A stretch of 64,000 bases of DNA from Bretschneidera sinensis (GCA_023935145.1 CM043698.1:70677501-70741500); one strand, 5' to 3'. Positions 23,203 to 36,060 are shown, counted from the first letter of the stretch. Numbers and translations are program-made. Notes: generated from the sequence alone by a model not told the origin.

Positions 23203-26200
23203 ATGAAAACACAAATAGTACTTCTCCTTCCTCTTTGCCTCTCACTAGTACTTCTCCTAATTACTATAATCCCATGTATCTCTCAACAATTTGCATGTGA
23301 TAAAATTACCCAATTCCCCTTCTGCAGCACCTCATTATCCTACGAAGACCGGGCCAAGGACCTGGTTTCGCGTCTAACTCTACAAGAAAAAGTTCAACAA
23401 CTGATAAACACAGCCTCAGGGGTTTCTAGGCTAGGCGTGCCGGGCTACGAGTGGTGGTCGGAGGCGCTTCATGGGGTCTCGGACGTCGGTCCAGGTACAA
23501 AATTCAATGCCACGGTACCCGGTGCCACTAGCTTCCCAGCTGTGATTTTATCAGCTGCAAGTTTCAATGTGACACTATGGTTGAAGATGGGGCAGGTGGT
23601 GTCAACCGAGGCTCGAGCCATGTACAATGTGGGTCTAGCCGGGTTGACTTATTGGAGTCCAAATGTGAATGTGTTCCGTGACCCAAGATGGGGTAGAGGG
23701 CAAGAAACGCCAGGGGAGGATCCTTTGGTGGTATCAAAATATGCAGTGAATTATGTTAGGGGTTTGCAAGACGTGGTTGAAGGGAATTCTAGTAGTTATG
23801 GTGAGAAGCTCAAGGTTTCAAGTTGTTGCAAGCATTACACTGCTTATGATGTTGATAATTGGAAAGGCGTCGATAGATTTCACTTTGACGCAAAGGTATA
23901 TTTTATATATATACATATAGCTGGTTAGTAACAGAATTTAGGCCAAACCCAACAGTTAATAACGGGAGGGGGTTTAAGGACAAAGAGTGTCTTTTCGGTC
24001 TCCGTTCCCATTTCCCTAAACTATCCCCATCTCGTTTAAACACAAAAGTATATTTTTTACCATCATTTTTGTTTGAGATGAAGATTTTCGTAGATTGAAA
24101 TCTCCATCTCCGTCTTTTTTATAACTCCAATGAGAATTTCTTATGAAAAAATGTGGGGATTTCCGCTAATCTATTTGTTTTTTTTTAAAGAAAAAATCAA
24201 TTGTACTTTTAAAACAGTTTTATTAAAAAGTGTTTCAAAAACCATTTTGAGAGCCAAAAACTCAAACTACAAATACAGTTAGGCCAAACGGGTTCTAATA
24301 TATATGGCCATATGTTTTATAGTTTATAGCCTTTGTTTTAAAACGAAATAATCACTGTAAAAACAACATCATCGTTTTGATCATGACGATTGTTTTAGAC
24401 ATAATGTTTACATGGAGGTTTTGGAAAAATTATGGTTGGACATGACATAATTAAGTACGATAATTCTTGAAAATAAGCATAAATAGGATTTATTTAATTG
24501 GGTTGTTGCGCAGGTGACAAAGCAAGACATGGAGGATACATATCAGCCACCATTCAAGAGCTGTGTTGAGGAGGGACACGTCAGCAGTGTGATGTGCTCA
24601 TATAACAGGGTGAATGGGATTCCCACTTGTGCTGATCCTGACCTCCTCAAAGGAGTAATCAGAGGCCAATGGGGTCTTGATGGGTCTGTTTTTATACCAA
24701 ATTTACATATTTATGAATTAATTCAAGGTTTAATTATATATTTCATCATATTGTATGGTGGGATTTTGATTTAAATCTTAAAAAATATTTCATGATAAAT
24801 TGAGTTTTAAAATTTCATCCGTTAACAAATCGAAACTTGAGATTTAAAAAAATCAAACTTTGATCGTAATTAAATGACATGTAATGGCCAATTTACCCAA
24901 TAACCTCAACTATTGCATCAACCGGCTGTGACAAGGCTACTTGATAGCGAAACTTCTTAGTGGTCTTAACCATGCGATGTTGAGACCGACAACAACCTCA
25001 TCATTGTAATCTCGTGATGGCTGTCTAGCAGCTCGTTAGGTTGACTGGATGGCGGAGGTTACTAGGTAAGCTTACCATTGTAGGCTATTCCGCTTTGATC
25101 AGGATTCGATTTCAGGGTTAGATTTGCTAATGAAGTAAATCTCAAGGTTCGATTTATCACCAAAAAAAATTTTTATTCATGATTATAAACAGTTCTATAT
25201 AATGATTGCTTATTCTCTGTGCTTAAATTCTAGTGTTTTTGACAGATACATTGTTTCAGACTGTGACTCTGTTGAGGTTTATTACAATTCAATCCATTAT
25301 ACTGCAACACCTGAAGAGGCAGTAGCCCTTGCCTTGAAAGCAGGTGTTTTTAAACAGCACCCACTAATTATTTTCCAAAAATGTAGATTAATTTCTCCTA
25401 AGCTTAATTAATATTGTTAGTGCTTATTCCACCCAGGTTTAAACATGAACTGTGGAAATTATTTAGGGAAGTACACTGAGAATGCAGTTAAGTTGAAGAA
25501 AGTAGAAGAATCTGTTATAGACCAATCCTTGGTATACAACTATGTTGTCCTTATGAGATTAGGCTTCTTCGACGGGGACCCGAAATCTCTCCCATTTGGT
25601 AATCTTGACCCATCTGATGTATGTACTGATGATCATCAAGCGTTGGCGCTTGATGCTGCGAAGCAGGGGATAGTTTTACTAGACAACAATGGAGCTCTTC
25701 CTTTGTCTGCAAAAACTATGAAGAACTTAGCTGTTATCGGACCAAATGCAAAAGCCACAACAGTCATGATAAGCAACTATGCTGGTGTACCTTGCGGTTA
25801 CACTAGCCCTCTACAAGGGCTGCAAAAGTATGTCTCTGCGGTCACATACGAGGCAGGGTGTAGTGATGTGAAATGCAGTGATGAGAGCCTTATTGACACA
25901 GCTGCTAAGGCTGCAGCCGCAGCTGATGCTGTTGTGATGGTTGTTGGGCTTGATCAATCTATTGAGAGAGAAGGGCTTGATAGAGTCAACTTGACATTGC
26001 CCGGATATCAAGAGAAACTTGTTAAGGATGTGACTAGTGGAACAAATGGAACTGTGATTCTTGTCATAATGTCTGCTGGTCCGATTGATGTTTCGTTCGC
26101 GAAGAATTTGAGTAAAATTGGAGGGATTTTGTGGGTTGGGTTTCCAGGCCAAGCTGGAGGAGATGCCATTGCTCAAATTATATTTGGAGACTACAATCCT

Positions 26201-26924
26201 GGTAATGTTAATTTCTCCCTCTCATTCTGTTGAAATGCTATTGGTTTTTTACTGATAAATTGTTTGCATTTTATCAGCTGGAAGATTGCCTGTTACTTGG
26301 TACCCTCAAGAGTACGTTGATCAAGTACCGATGACTGACATGAACATGAGGCCTAACACCACAACAAACTTCCCTGGAAGAACCTACAGGTTCTACACTG
26401 GAAAACCCATTTATGAATTCGGTCACGGGCTAAGTTATTCATCATTCTCCAAGTTCATAAAGTCTTCTCCTTCCACATTACTCATCCAGCTTGTAAAGCC
26501 AAACAAAATTCTCTCTTCTGATTACTCTAGTGGCCAAACTGTAGATGTTTCAACCATTGATTGTGAGAAGTTGCAGTTTGATCTTGTCATTGGGGTAAAG
26601 AACAATGGGCCACTTGATGGAACCCACGTGGTGCTAGTGTTTTGGAAGCCACCAAGCTCAGGAGGGGTGAGTGGTGCACCAATTGTGCAGTTGGTTGGGT
26701 TTGAGAGAGTGGAGGTAAAAAGAGGGAAGACAGTGAATTTGACAATGAAGGTAGATGTGTGCAAGGGACTTAGTCTTGTGGATAATGAAGGGAAGAGGAT
26801 GTTGGTCACTGGGCATCATACTCTTGTGGTTGGGTCTTCTAGTGAACACCAAGTGAGGCACCATCTTAATGTCAGGTTGGCTGAGAATGCAAGTGAATTA
26901 GCTGCAGGTTTTGCCTCCATATAA
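23203..26924 (+). CDS. BXL4: beta-D-xylosidase / alpha-L-arabinofuranosidase, GH3 (BXL3/BXL4-type), five exons
   Basis: A secreted cell-wall enzyme that releases xylose (and in some members arabinose) from xylan and arabinan side chains. Exons: 23203-23895, 24514-24683, 25246-25343, 25437-26201, 26278-26924, all with GT/AG borders, joining to 790 codons with no break, about the family length (770-790). Residues 1-28 form a signal peptide with a hydrophobic core. The GH3 N-terminal domain contains [28 protein letters not shown] and KHYTAYD. The nucleophile is Asp293 in YIVSDCDSV, rebuilt across the exon 2/3 junction. The second GH3 domain follows, with the probable acid/base Glu near 498 in [12 protein letters not shown]. 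The C-terminal fibronectin-III-like domain is complete. Several N-x-S/T glycosylation sites are present. Sequence style fits the BXL3/BXL4 branch; choosing between those two needs a tree. Confidence 0.93.
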
Positions 26925-27026
26925 CAGCATCTGTTATAGAACAAGTGCTCTTAGTTGTGTGCTAGTTATAGCTAGTAATGGATGTTATGTAGTGAAAAAA
27001 GTATCAAGTTAATTGACCAGGGCCAG

Positions 27027-27718
27027 GGCCTCTTGGCTTAGTGTCTTCTTCAGGTTCTTTATATAAGATATTCGGATTCGATCTATCTCCTCACCAATGT
27101 ACCAAAAAACAGAAGGAAAAAAAAAGAAAAAGTCATTTGTCTTATGGGTTTAGCTCAGAATGAGGCAATGTCGTAAAGTAGTGGGAAGGATTTTCTGAAT
27201 ATTTTTAACAGCAATACTCATTCTGTGGGCTTCTTAGTTGGTTAATTAATAATAGCATAACAGATTTATGTTAGTTTCTATATTGAGTAATTGACAAAAT
27301 CTTTTAAGAATTTGAGTTAGAATTGACAGATTCATAACTGCAATTGAGGAAAAGGGTATTTCTTTGACTTGGGCCTCTTGGCTTAGTAGTCATCTACGGG
27401 TTCTTCATATAAGATATTCGGGTTTGATCTCTCTAGTCACTAATATACCAAAAAAATAAAAAATAAAAAGTATAAGTTATTTGCCTTTTGAGATTAGCTC
27501 AAAATGAGACAATATCGTTAGGTAGAGGGAAAGGGCTGTATGAATATTTTTAACAGCAACACCCATTCTGTGGTCTTCTTAGTTGGCTAATAGCATAACA
27601 AATTTATGTTAGTTTCTGTGTTTAGTTTCTATATTGATTAATTGACAAAATCTTTTAAGACTTTGAGTTAGAATTGACTATTCATGACTGCAATTGAGAA
27701 AAAAAGGGCATTTCTTTG
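27027..27718. repeat. tandem duplication, two units of about 345 bp
   Basis: Unit 1 (27027-27371) and unit 2 (27372-27718) both start GGCCTCTTGGCTTAGT, pass through AAGATATTCGG, an A-rich run, AGCTCA-AATGAG and AATTTATGTTAGTTTCT, and end in ACTGCAATTGAG. The first 100 bases of each look like a tRNA-derived SINE head: an A-box-like TGGCTTAGTG, a B-box-like GGATTCGATCT, then an A-rich tail. The block lies between the BXL gene and the tRNA-Asn gene. Confidence 0.7.
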
Positions 27719-27757
27719 GAGGATGGAGAAAGGAAATGTGAAAAAACAAAAAAAAAT

Positions 27758-27781
27758 CGCTAGAGGAAGGGGTTGAACTTT

Positions 27782-27814
<33 letters not shown>

Positions 27815-27831
27815 AACTGAGCTACTCCAGC
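27758..27831 (-). tRNA. tRNA-Asn (GTT)
   Basis: 74 nt on the minus strand. The acceptor GCTGGAG pairs with CTCTAGC (one G-T wobble); D arm GCTC...GAGC; anticodon loop CTGTTAA with anticodon GTT at 27795-27797, closed by TGTGG/CCACA; T loop TTCAACC. The discriminator base is G and CCA is not encoded, as in nuclear genes. A CAA-type leader (AACAAAG) precedes it and a run of nine T follows within a few bases, a good Pol III terminator. One T-stem pair is mismatched (A-C), so full activity is likely but not certain. No intron. Confidence 0.9.
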
Positions 27832-28019
27832 TTTGTTAGGAAATCTGTAAAGTTCATTTAATATTTTTATTATTACTTTGTACAATATACACCAGTCAAT
27901 TCAACCCCAAATTTGAACTAGCTTTTACTTTACCTCTATGGCTTTATCTTCACCTACCACAAAGAACGCGCCTTTGTTTCGTTGCTTGGGTGATTTGTGT
28001 GTGGAACAATAACACGATG

Positions 28020-28415
28020 CTTAATTATAAAAATTATTTTACGATTGATTATATTTTTTAAAATATTTTGAAATTTTTTTATTATAAAAAAATACATTGT
28101 GATTGGTTTTATTTTCAAAATATACTTAAATTTTTTTTTTGTGGCAAAAAAATACTTTATTGTATGTTTCTGTTAGTAAAAGATATTTTGTAGTTAACTA
28201 AAAGAAACATAACACATAGTATTTTTGACTAACAAAAATATATCACAGAATATTTTTTGCTAATAGAAACATACAATAAAGTATTTTTTATCACAAAAAA
28301 AACATCAGAGTATTTTTTTGAAAATAAAATCAACTATGCGGTACTTTTCACAAAAAAAAAATTCTTGATATTTTTTGAAAATGAAACCAACCACGTAGTA
28401 ATTTTTGTAATTAAG
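28020..28415. mobile_element. foldback MITE (about 396 bp palindrome)
   Basis: The outer ends CTTAATTATAAAAATTAT and, on the other strand, CTTAATTACAAAAATTAC are near-perfect inverted repeats. The interior is also symmetric: ATACTTTATTGTATGTTTCT near 28150 reappears inverted as AGAAACATACAATAAAGTAT near 28263. Nearly the whole element could fold into one hairpin. It has no coding capacity. The target duplication is not clear. Confidence 0.7.
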
Positions 28416-28434
28416 TCATAAAACAATTTTGTAC

Positions 28435-28472
<38 letters not shown>

Positions 28473-31110
28473 TGAAAGAACTCTATTTAATTTGACTTGT
28501 TTTCGATAATTATCATTAAAATTATTAATTTTAGTGAAGATAAATATTAATAATATATTTATCAATTTTAATGTAAGTAATTACTGATCGATTTTATTTA
28601 TGAGTTCTCAAAAATCAAAACACAAATGTCTAATATAAACTAATTAGTATATATTATAATTAACTTTTGAATCAATAATGAGTGACTATAAAATCACTAT
28701 ATAAAAAATAAGCTAGATCATCCTCTTAATGCTCATAATTCATAACTCTAATCTATGCATGGGGAAAAGTTAGTTTATAAAAGAAAACCAAGGAGGGGGA
28801 AACGCCTAATTGCTTAATCAACGATCTATTCATGTAGATTGGCTAAATTCTTTTATTTTAACTTTTTGATCCCTTGTAAGGTGGATCTCGAAAGATTTGC
28901 GTCATCTATTAATGATCTTAAATAAAGTAGGTAGCATTTCTATCAGTGCTGTACTAAATATTTATTCGGGTCAAATGGTCCAAAAACATTAAAAAAAAAT
29001 GTTTCAACAAAAATTGGCATTGAAGACACCCAACTTAGATGATATATCTTGAACTTTCATTAATGCTAACCTTCAACGAATTTGGGATTTGAAACTCAGG
29101 ATATATCTTCTATTAACTTTGATTATTATTTTATTTTTAGTATTCTCTCTCTTTTCTATTATTTTTTTTATCTATGTCAATTATAATTTAAATATAAACA
29201 TATTTGACTTTAAAAAAAATAAATTACAGTACACTATCTCAAAATTTGTTGAGATGAATAACATCTCAAATCTTTTTAAAACTCACGATTCATCCCAAAA
29301 CATCAATTTTCATCATAAAACAACCCAAAATGAATTTATTTGAAGAATCAAAATTTTAATTGGATATTACTTTTCATGATGACCAAAATACCCTTAGTGT
29401 TAAAATATTTTAAGTGATTATGATAAATTTAATAAATCTATTCATCAATTATTTACCTCAAAAAAATTTATAACACAAAATTTTATGTTATCTGAATTCA
29501 TAATTTTCTAAAAAAAATTAAAAACATGTAGTATCGTTTTAATTTTTAAAATAGAAAAGTTTGTCTTTGATTTTTATTTTATGATGGTCTTTGATATTCA
29601 TTTATTTGAGATATTAGGCTATTTAATTTTATAAAAAAAACATATCAACAAACTATTCATTTAAAATATTTAGTTTTTTTTATGATAGTATTTGACTTTC
29701 ATTTATTTGAAGATATGATAGGCAATGATATCATAATATTTTTTTAAATATATAAAATATATTAAATAAAATTTGTTTTATACCGTATAATAGAATATAA
29801 ATCAATTTCAAATATGCTTTTAACAATTTTTGAAAAAAAAATAATTATAATTTTCTTTTTGAAAAAACACTAAAAAATTTCTTGTTAATTATGTTTTTTT
29901 ATCTCTAATACTTCTATTTTTAAAAAAATAACATTTTATGATACCTTTATGTACTTTGGTTATTATGTAAATAATATCCAATTAAATTTTTTTATTCAAA
30001 TAAATTTATTTTTAAATTGTTTGATGATGAAAATAGGTGTTTTGAGTAAATAATGAATTTTAAAAAAATTTAATATGATAACGATATTTCAACAAAATTG
30101 AGAATAATGCAATGCAATTTATTAAAAAAAACAAATACTAAGACTTTAGTCAACCAATCTATTTACTGCTGACAATTACTTGCTTCAACTGATTGGTCAT
30201 TGACGCGTAGAGCCTCAAAGTTTGGATAGAAATGTCAAAGAAAATGCACTCCACTATCACTATGCAACACAGCACACGCTATCATGAACAAAGTCAAATT
30301 TGCTTTCTCTTTTTTTAGAATACTTTATCTTATTTTTGATTGTGAAGAAAAGTCAATTTTGGTTTTTAGACCATAGAAAATTAACTGATTTCCATTCCAT
30401 TTCCTTTTTATTAAGGTGGCATTGAATAATTAAATTCTTTCATTCTCTAAGTTAGGTTTTTTAATTGATCGTGGATTCATTTTCATAAATATGATTCAAA
30501 ATTTCATATATATCATGTATATTGGAGAAAATAATGAAATAAAATTTGACAATTTTATTTCTTCTTTTATCTAGAACATGGCTCTTAGACTTGTTTTTTT
30601 TTTGTTTTGACTTTCAATTTTAGTTAGTATTTTTTGTCTTAAAATTTTAAAACCTGTTTGATAGAGTTTATGAAAAGATTATTGTTTCTTGCAAAACGAT
30701 ACTAGGTCAAATATTTCTAAAAATACAGTTTATGAAATTATTTTTGTTTATAAAATTTTGAATTTATTTCTTAAAAACTGTTTTCACTATTATTTTACCA
30801 AATATGAAAGAATTTATAACTTTCTTACTCAACTAAATCATAAATTGATTTTATTTTATTTTTGCAGGAAGTTTCTAGCATGAAATCAAATACCAATCCC
30901 ATAATCCCAATGACAAAGCAGCAAAGTTTTCAATTTTTCTTTTTTCAATAATATGCAAGCTATATGACCTAATAATATGCTAAGGTTAAAATTTAGTGTA
31001 GTCAAATTTTGACACCTTTAACAAAAACTATGTGTACCCAAGGATATAAACGTCTTTGACCATGTAATACCACTTCATTTCTTCTCCATTAACCCAACCA
31101 ATATCCTCAC
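28416..31110. other. AT-rich intergenic stretch
   Basis: No gene or element I can support. (TA)n at 28441-28466. The open frames at 29089-29343 and 30689-30883 are AT-driven, with no recognisable domain. Confidence 0.5.
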
Positions 31111-31118
31111 TATAAATA
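31111..31118 (+). promoter_or_regulatory. TATA box of the small plant-specific gene
   Basis: TATAAATA 85 bases before the ATG at 31203. The leader between them carries a (GA)n tract (31163-31191), a common plant 5'UTR feature. Confidence 0.6.
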
Positions 31119-31160
31119 CTTGTTCATAGTAACTAAATTAGACAATATTATCTAAATAAA

Positions 31161-31162
<2 letters not shown>

Positions 31163-31191
<29 letters not shown>
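31163..31191. repeat. (GA)n tract in 5' leader
   Basis: About 14 GA units between the TATA box and the ATG of the 109-residue gene. Confidence 0.9.
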
Positions 31192-31202
31192 CAAATTAAG
31201 CC

Positions 31203-31532
31203 ATGGAAGGGTTGATTCCATTTCTGATCCGTGCCATGAAGAAACAAAAACCTCAACACAGTTATCGATCGATGTCTGTTGGGTCTACTCGTAGCTACCA
31301 TTTGTTAATGGGTCAACAGGATTCCATCGAGGGCTCATCTCATCGCCGAACAAAGTCTAATTTCCTGCAGCCACCAGCTTCAATGGACTTCTTGGAGCCA
31401 CGATCAAGTGGCTTGAACACAGGTTCTGTTAATCATGCATCTCGAATGGTTAGTGGGTCAAAGAATAATAATAATATTGGTTCCTCCTATTCTTATCCTC
31501 AGCAGCAAACGTACTCAAAGAAATTTGTTTGA
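31203..31532 (+). CDS. small uncharacterised plant protein (MEGLIPF family), single exon
   Basis: 109 residues. The N-terminus [15 protein letters not shown] matches my memory of a family of short plant-specific proteins that start MEGLIP-x-RAI; no biochemical role is known to me. After the short hydrophobic/basic head it is rich in Ser, Arg, His, Gln and Asn, looks disordered, and contains [19 protein letters not shown], a possible phosphorylation region. No signal peptide or membrane segment. The start is supported by the TATA box and GA-rich leader at the right distance, and by the ATG sitting in CC-ATGG context. The frame ends at TGA 31530-31532. It is complete, unspliced and independent of neighbours. 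Confidence 0.7.
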   Translation: MEGLIPFLIRAMKKQKPQHSYRSMSVGSTRSYHLLMGQQDSIEGSSHRRTKSNFLQPPASMDFLEPRSSGLNTGSVNHASRMVSGSKNNNNIGSSYSYPQQQTYSKKFV

Positions 31533-33390
31533 CATCATTATTTTGTATTTATTTATTTTAAATTTTGGTGGGTAGATAAGATTAGTGTTTGTTTAAGGGG
31601 TGGAGTTATAATTAACTATCAAAATGATGGTTTGATTTTAATCCATCACAAAATTGTATAGTTGTATTGGTGAATTAAGTTTATGGTATTGTTATAATCT
31701 GTGGAGTCTTGTTGGGAAAAAGAAATTGAAGGATTTTGTTGACTTGTAAGAATTATTGAATGTTTGTGATTTTTTTGTTTCAATGTCTACGCAAACTCCA
31801 CCTCTGATACCATCTGAGTCAAGCCCAAGTATGCTTGGAAGACACGAGGAATCCTTTTAATGATTTGATTTTGAACTAGAGATCTTTGCTTGAAACTTAG
31901 AAAAGGGCTCACTACATTTTGCTAGCCAAAACTGGAAAATGATCCTATGCAGTTGAGAAATGACTCATTTTCCTGATTTTCTAATGTGTTTAAACAAGTA
32001 ATGCTTCAGCAACTTCAACTTCAGTAGATATTTTGTCCACGATTGTCTCTACGCTCTCTAATATAAAAGCTCCTGAGGGGTTACATAAACAAACAAAATC
32101 AGACAGATCATTCTCTCATGGTAACTAAGCCACTCGTACTGCAGAATCTTTCATCAGAGTCAATTCAAAAATCAACTTGGCTGAAAAATAGGAGGAATTT
32201 AGAGATCTTGCAGGTGCAATAAAAGGTTATCTTCCAGCCAAGCTTAGGATCGGGTGATAAAAACGATTGTCTGGAAAAGTTGTTTACTCCTTTCCTGGAC
32301 CCTGAGAATACAAAAGGAAACGTATTTAGAGAACATGTATACTGTGGGTCAAAGTACCCAAGCAGAGTGGAAGTTCCATGGATTTCCTTTTATAAGAATT
32401 ATGCATGTCGTAAACGTGAGAATCAATGCTGGATAACTTATAATCTAATACATCATGAGATGCATATTCAACTTAATTCCCTTCTCTGTATGTATTCCTT
32501 GTAATAACTAAAAGTCCTTTAGAGAGACAAACACAGATGGTAAAGTACAACAGAGGTGATAAAATGGTCCAATATTTTCCAAGTGGGAGAACTGAGGCAG
32601 CACTGTAAACACACTATTTCTTGATGTACCGCTCTATAAAGCATAGCAAAACAAACCATTTCTTCACATTTTTGCTCTGTAAGGCATACTCAGTACTTAA
32701 TTTAATACTTTTTTTGATGAGTAGTACTTAATTTAATACTGATGTGGACTCATGCAACTTTCTTCTTTCGTTAGCAATTAATTTTCCGTCTTGTTTTCTA
32801 AGCTGTAGCATCTACCATGATGAATTGCATTTCCCAGAACAAAAGAAAAAAAAATGCCCTTTAATTCGTGATCTAACATTACTTTAGAACCAAGATTATG
32901 AAATTTGCATTTTCGCTCTCAATAGTCATCAACCAATCTCTCCACTCTTAATAATTGAAAAAAGGCATTTTAGTTGCAGCTATTGAAATATATCCCAATA
33001 TACTGCTTTTCCTCAGTAATATCAAATTATAGACATTTACAGTAATTCTGAAAAGATGTCCAGAACATTACATGACATCACATTTCAGCCTCTGGTGCAT
33101 ATTCGAAAATCTTAAGATCAATAAAGATATCCAATTCCAAAGGACTCAAAACATTCTAATTTTCATGGAGACGCAATTAACAACTATTATGCACCCGTAA
33201 AGCGCGCAAGGAAAAATATGTAAAGACCTAGAACAATGCCCACAAAACTTAGACATTGAAAAAGAATGACTGCTAAAATCAAAAGAGTAGTTTTAATCCA
33301 TAAACTAATGCTGCTACCCAATGGGAATTCAATGTCAATACCTCATACACTGAGAAGAGATCTATCTCACCAGAAATGAGTTGGGCTACA
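31533..33390. other. intergenic region
   Basis: Contains the 3' flank of the small plus-strand gene and the 3' flank of the minus-strand radical-SAM gene (convergent). No supported gene. A short direct repeat (GTACTTAATTTAATAC at about 32692 and 32725) flanks TTTTTTTGATGAGTA. The overlapping open frames at 32254-32504 have no recognisable domain. Confidence 0.5.
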
Positions 33391-35282
33391 TCAAAGGTGA
33401 AGATCTTCAATGTCAGTTAAGAGCCCTGTATTTTCAACAGACCTCTTATCAGGTAGGTTCACCACTAGCTGGCCACATGCACCACTTATATCCTGACCCC
33501 TTTGCTTTCGAACTGTTGTTCGGATGTTATAGGTACCCCTAAGAATTTCTGGAAACTTGATACTCTCTGTTCACTGCTGGTTCCGAATTCACTTAAATTA
33601 CCAATCGGATTGAAAGGTATCAAATTCACAACCTGTTCAAAAAGACACTCAGCCTTATGCAAGGTTAAGGAAAGAGGAAATTCAGAAATATACAACCAGC
33701 TGACAGTTTATGAACAGAACATCAACAAACTCACAGGAAGGTACAAAGTATTCCACAGAATTGCTAAATCATCAAACTTTTTCTTTTATCACCCTCTATT
33801 TCGTATACATTTCTACATCTTCATAACTTTATTTCAAAATCAATTCATTATATCTTTCAAGTTTTCAAAAGGTACAAGTATAAACCAACACTCATCCATC
33901 ACAGAAAATTGGGTTATTATGGTTAGAATGGCGGCCAATCAGTGTCAATACTATGTTAATGAACTTTTACAAACCATAGAAAAAAATTTAAAGTCTCCTT
34001 AGAATGGATGTCTTTGATGCACCTAAGATTTGAGAAGTGACACTTATACACAATATTTCACCACATCGAGCAAATGAGAGACCTAAAAATAGAGGATATA
34101 TAGCTTCATATTAGCAAAGTCATGCTTCTTAAAATTTTGATAAGTATCAAGAATTTTGACTTATTGGGTCAGCCTTAAGTTCCAAATCCAGTAACTAACT
34201 TAATATATGTTTGACCATTGATGTTTTCAGCTTTTTATGACTCTTCAATTAATAATGCCAGTAGGTTAGTCTTTTGGCACTTCAGAATGAATGAGCTGAG
34301 TTTGAGATAAGTTTACAGGAAGGCCCCTAAACAACCACATTAATCTTCCATAATGCTTCTTTAAAGAAGTAAAAAGGTTATTATGTGAAGTTTAAGCACT
34401 TTAATAGCTGCAAAGTCAAAACATTTTCATACTATAAGAATAAAACCACAGATATCCAATGAACTAGCAGTTACATTCATTTTTGCAGAAACTTTTTCCT
34501 ACTACTTTAAAAATCTAATTCACTGCCTACAATTTTAGCAGGTAGTAGAAAAGTTTCAAGCCAGTAAAGCACAACAAATGACGTTCTTCAAGTACACCCG
34601 CCCTCCCCCAAAAAAGAGGAACAAAAAAGGCCAACAACAATCATTATCAGCAAATTTCAGCAACTGTGAAGTGTGTATCTAGAACAATTATAATATGGGA
34701 GATTTCTACATGCATTCAGATCGACTCAACAAGACAACAACTTACCACTTGAAATGTCTCCAGCAATTTACCAAGCTGGTGTGCATGCTGCTCTTCATCA
34801 TTTACCCCATCAAGCATAATGTACTCGATCAATACTTTTTGCTGACTGAAAGTTGAAGAACAAAAATTAGGGGTACGTTACTATTCTTAAATGATTGCAA
34901 AATTCTAAGTTTCAAAAAACAAGAAGTCAATTTTGTGGTACCTGTTCTTTTGATATACTTGTAGTGTAGCCATAAGTTTTTCCAAAGGAAAAGCTCTAGC
35001 TGCGGGCATTATCTGACAACGAATATCTTGAACTGGTGCATGCAGAGATACTGCTAAGTTCAAACCTAGTAGATCGCTATGAAGCTTGTTGATAGCATGA
35101 ATAATGCCAACCTACACAAAATTAAATGCAAATATGCAATTGGTAATGGATGTAACTCGGCCGTTTCCAACATTCACAACCCCTTTTTTGAATTTTTAAC
35201 TAACTTTTTGCCGCCGCTGGATTGAAATTTTTCACAACTCATTTTTTTGAATTTTTCCAAAAAGTAAAGAAGAAGAACAATC

Positions 35283-36060
35283 TTACTATAACGACCCGAC
35301 TAGGGTTTAAGATCTCTATATAACTCAGTTTCCTTTCATATTTCAGTTTCCTTATCGGTTTAAGACTAGAGTTTAAGATCTCTCTATAAGAAGCATGCCT
35401 ATGTTGGGCTCTGTTATTGAGTTGTTTCGCCCCGTGTGATTTGCTTGCGGTTTTCGCGTCCATGTGATTTGATTTCACATGGCGAGGAGGAAGAGGACGT
35501 CCATGTGATTTGATTTCACATGGCGAGGAGGAGGAGACTCCCTAGGTGATGGAGAATACTATGGGGATAATTATGTAATCAAGAAATATTATTGGTATAT
35601 AGGTGCAATTAATTTTCATGTCAGTTTCCTTTCATATTTCAATTCTCTTATCGGTTTAAGACTAGGGTTTAAGATCTCTATATAAGAGACGTTCCTATGT
35701 CATTGGTAGTCAACTTAAGAATTAATAAAAATGAGATTATTGAAATCAAATATTGTGATTGAATTGTTTCGCACCATGTGACTTGGTTACGGTTTTCGCG
35801 TCAATGATTACACCTAGATACCCATAATATTTCTTGATTACATAAGTGTCCCCATATCCTCCAATTCCTAGTTTAAAATCCCTAATTCTAATCTTCCTCG
35901 TGTTCCCCATCACTGACAACTTCCAAAATCTTCTAACAAGTAACAAGGAATCTAGATTCTGTACAGTATCTATGAAGTACACTTCTATGTAACTCCACAA
36001 GGTAAGCATATAAGTGAGCTCCTGGCTAGTCATTGCACAGGAAAAGAATCCTATCAATTA
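35283..36060 (+). repeat. LTR-like repeat in an intron of the radical-SAM gene
   Basis: Lies between exons 5 and 6. A block starting CAGTTTCCTTTCATATTTCA occurs twice (35327-35410 and 35624-35700), each running into a TATA-like CTCTATATAAG or CTCTCTATAAG and later into TTGTTTCGC-CC-TGTGA and GGTTTTCGCGTC. This looks like parts of two LTRs or a duplicated LTR end. No coding domain. Confidence 0.5.
35461..35540. repeat. two-copy tandem repeat with internal palindrome
   Basis: A unit of about 41 bp beginning CATGTGATTTGATTTCACATG, present twice head to tail. CATGTGA/TCACATG can form a short hairpin in each copy. Confidence 0.8.

Noticed and set aside
29089..29343. 84-residue open frame with a hydrophobic start
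   Set aside because: Composition is pure AT drift (I, F, N, K); no homologue recognised, no promoter or splice support.
33502..34002. 166-residue plus-strand open frame
   Set aside because: It is antisense to the last radical-SAM exon and its intron, and shows no domain of its own.
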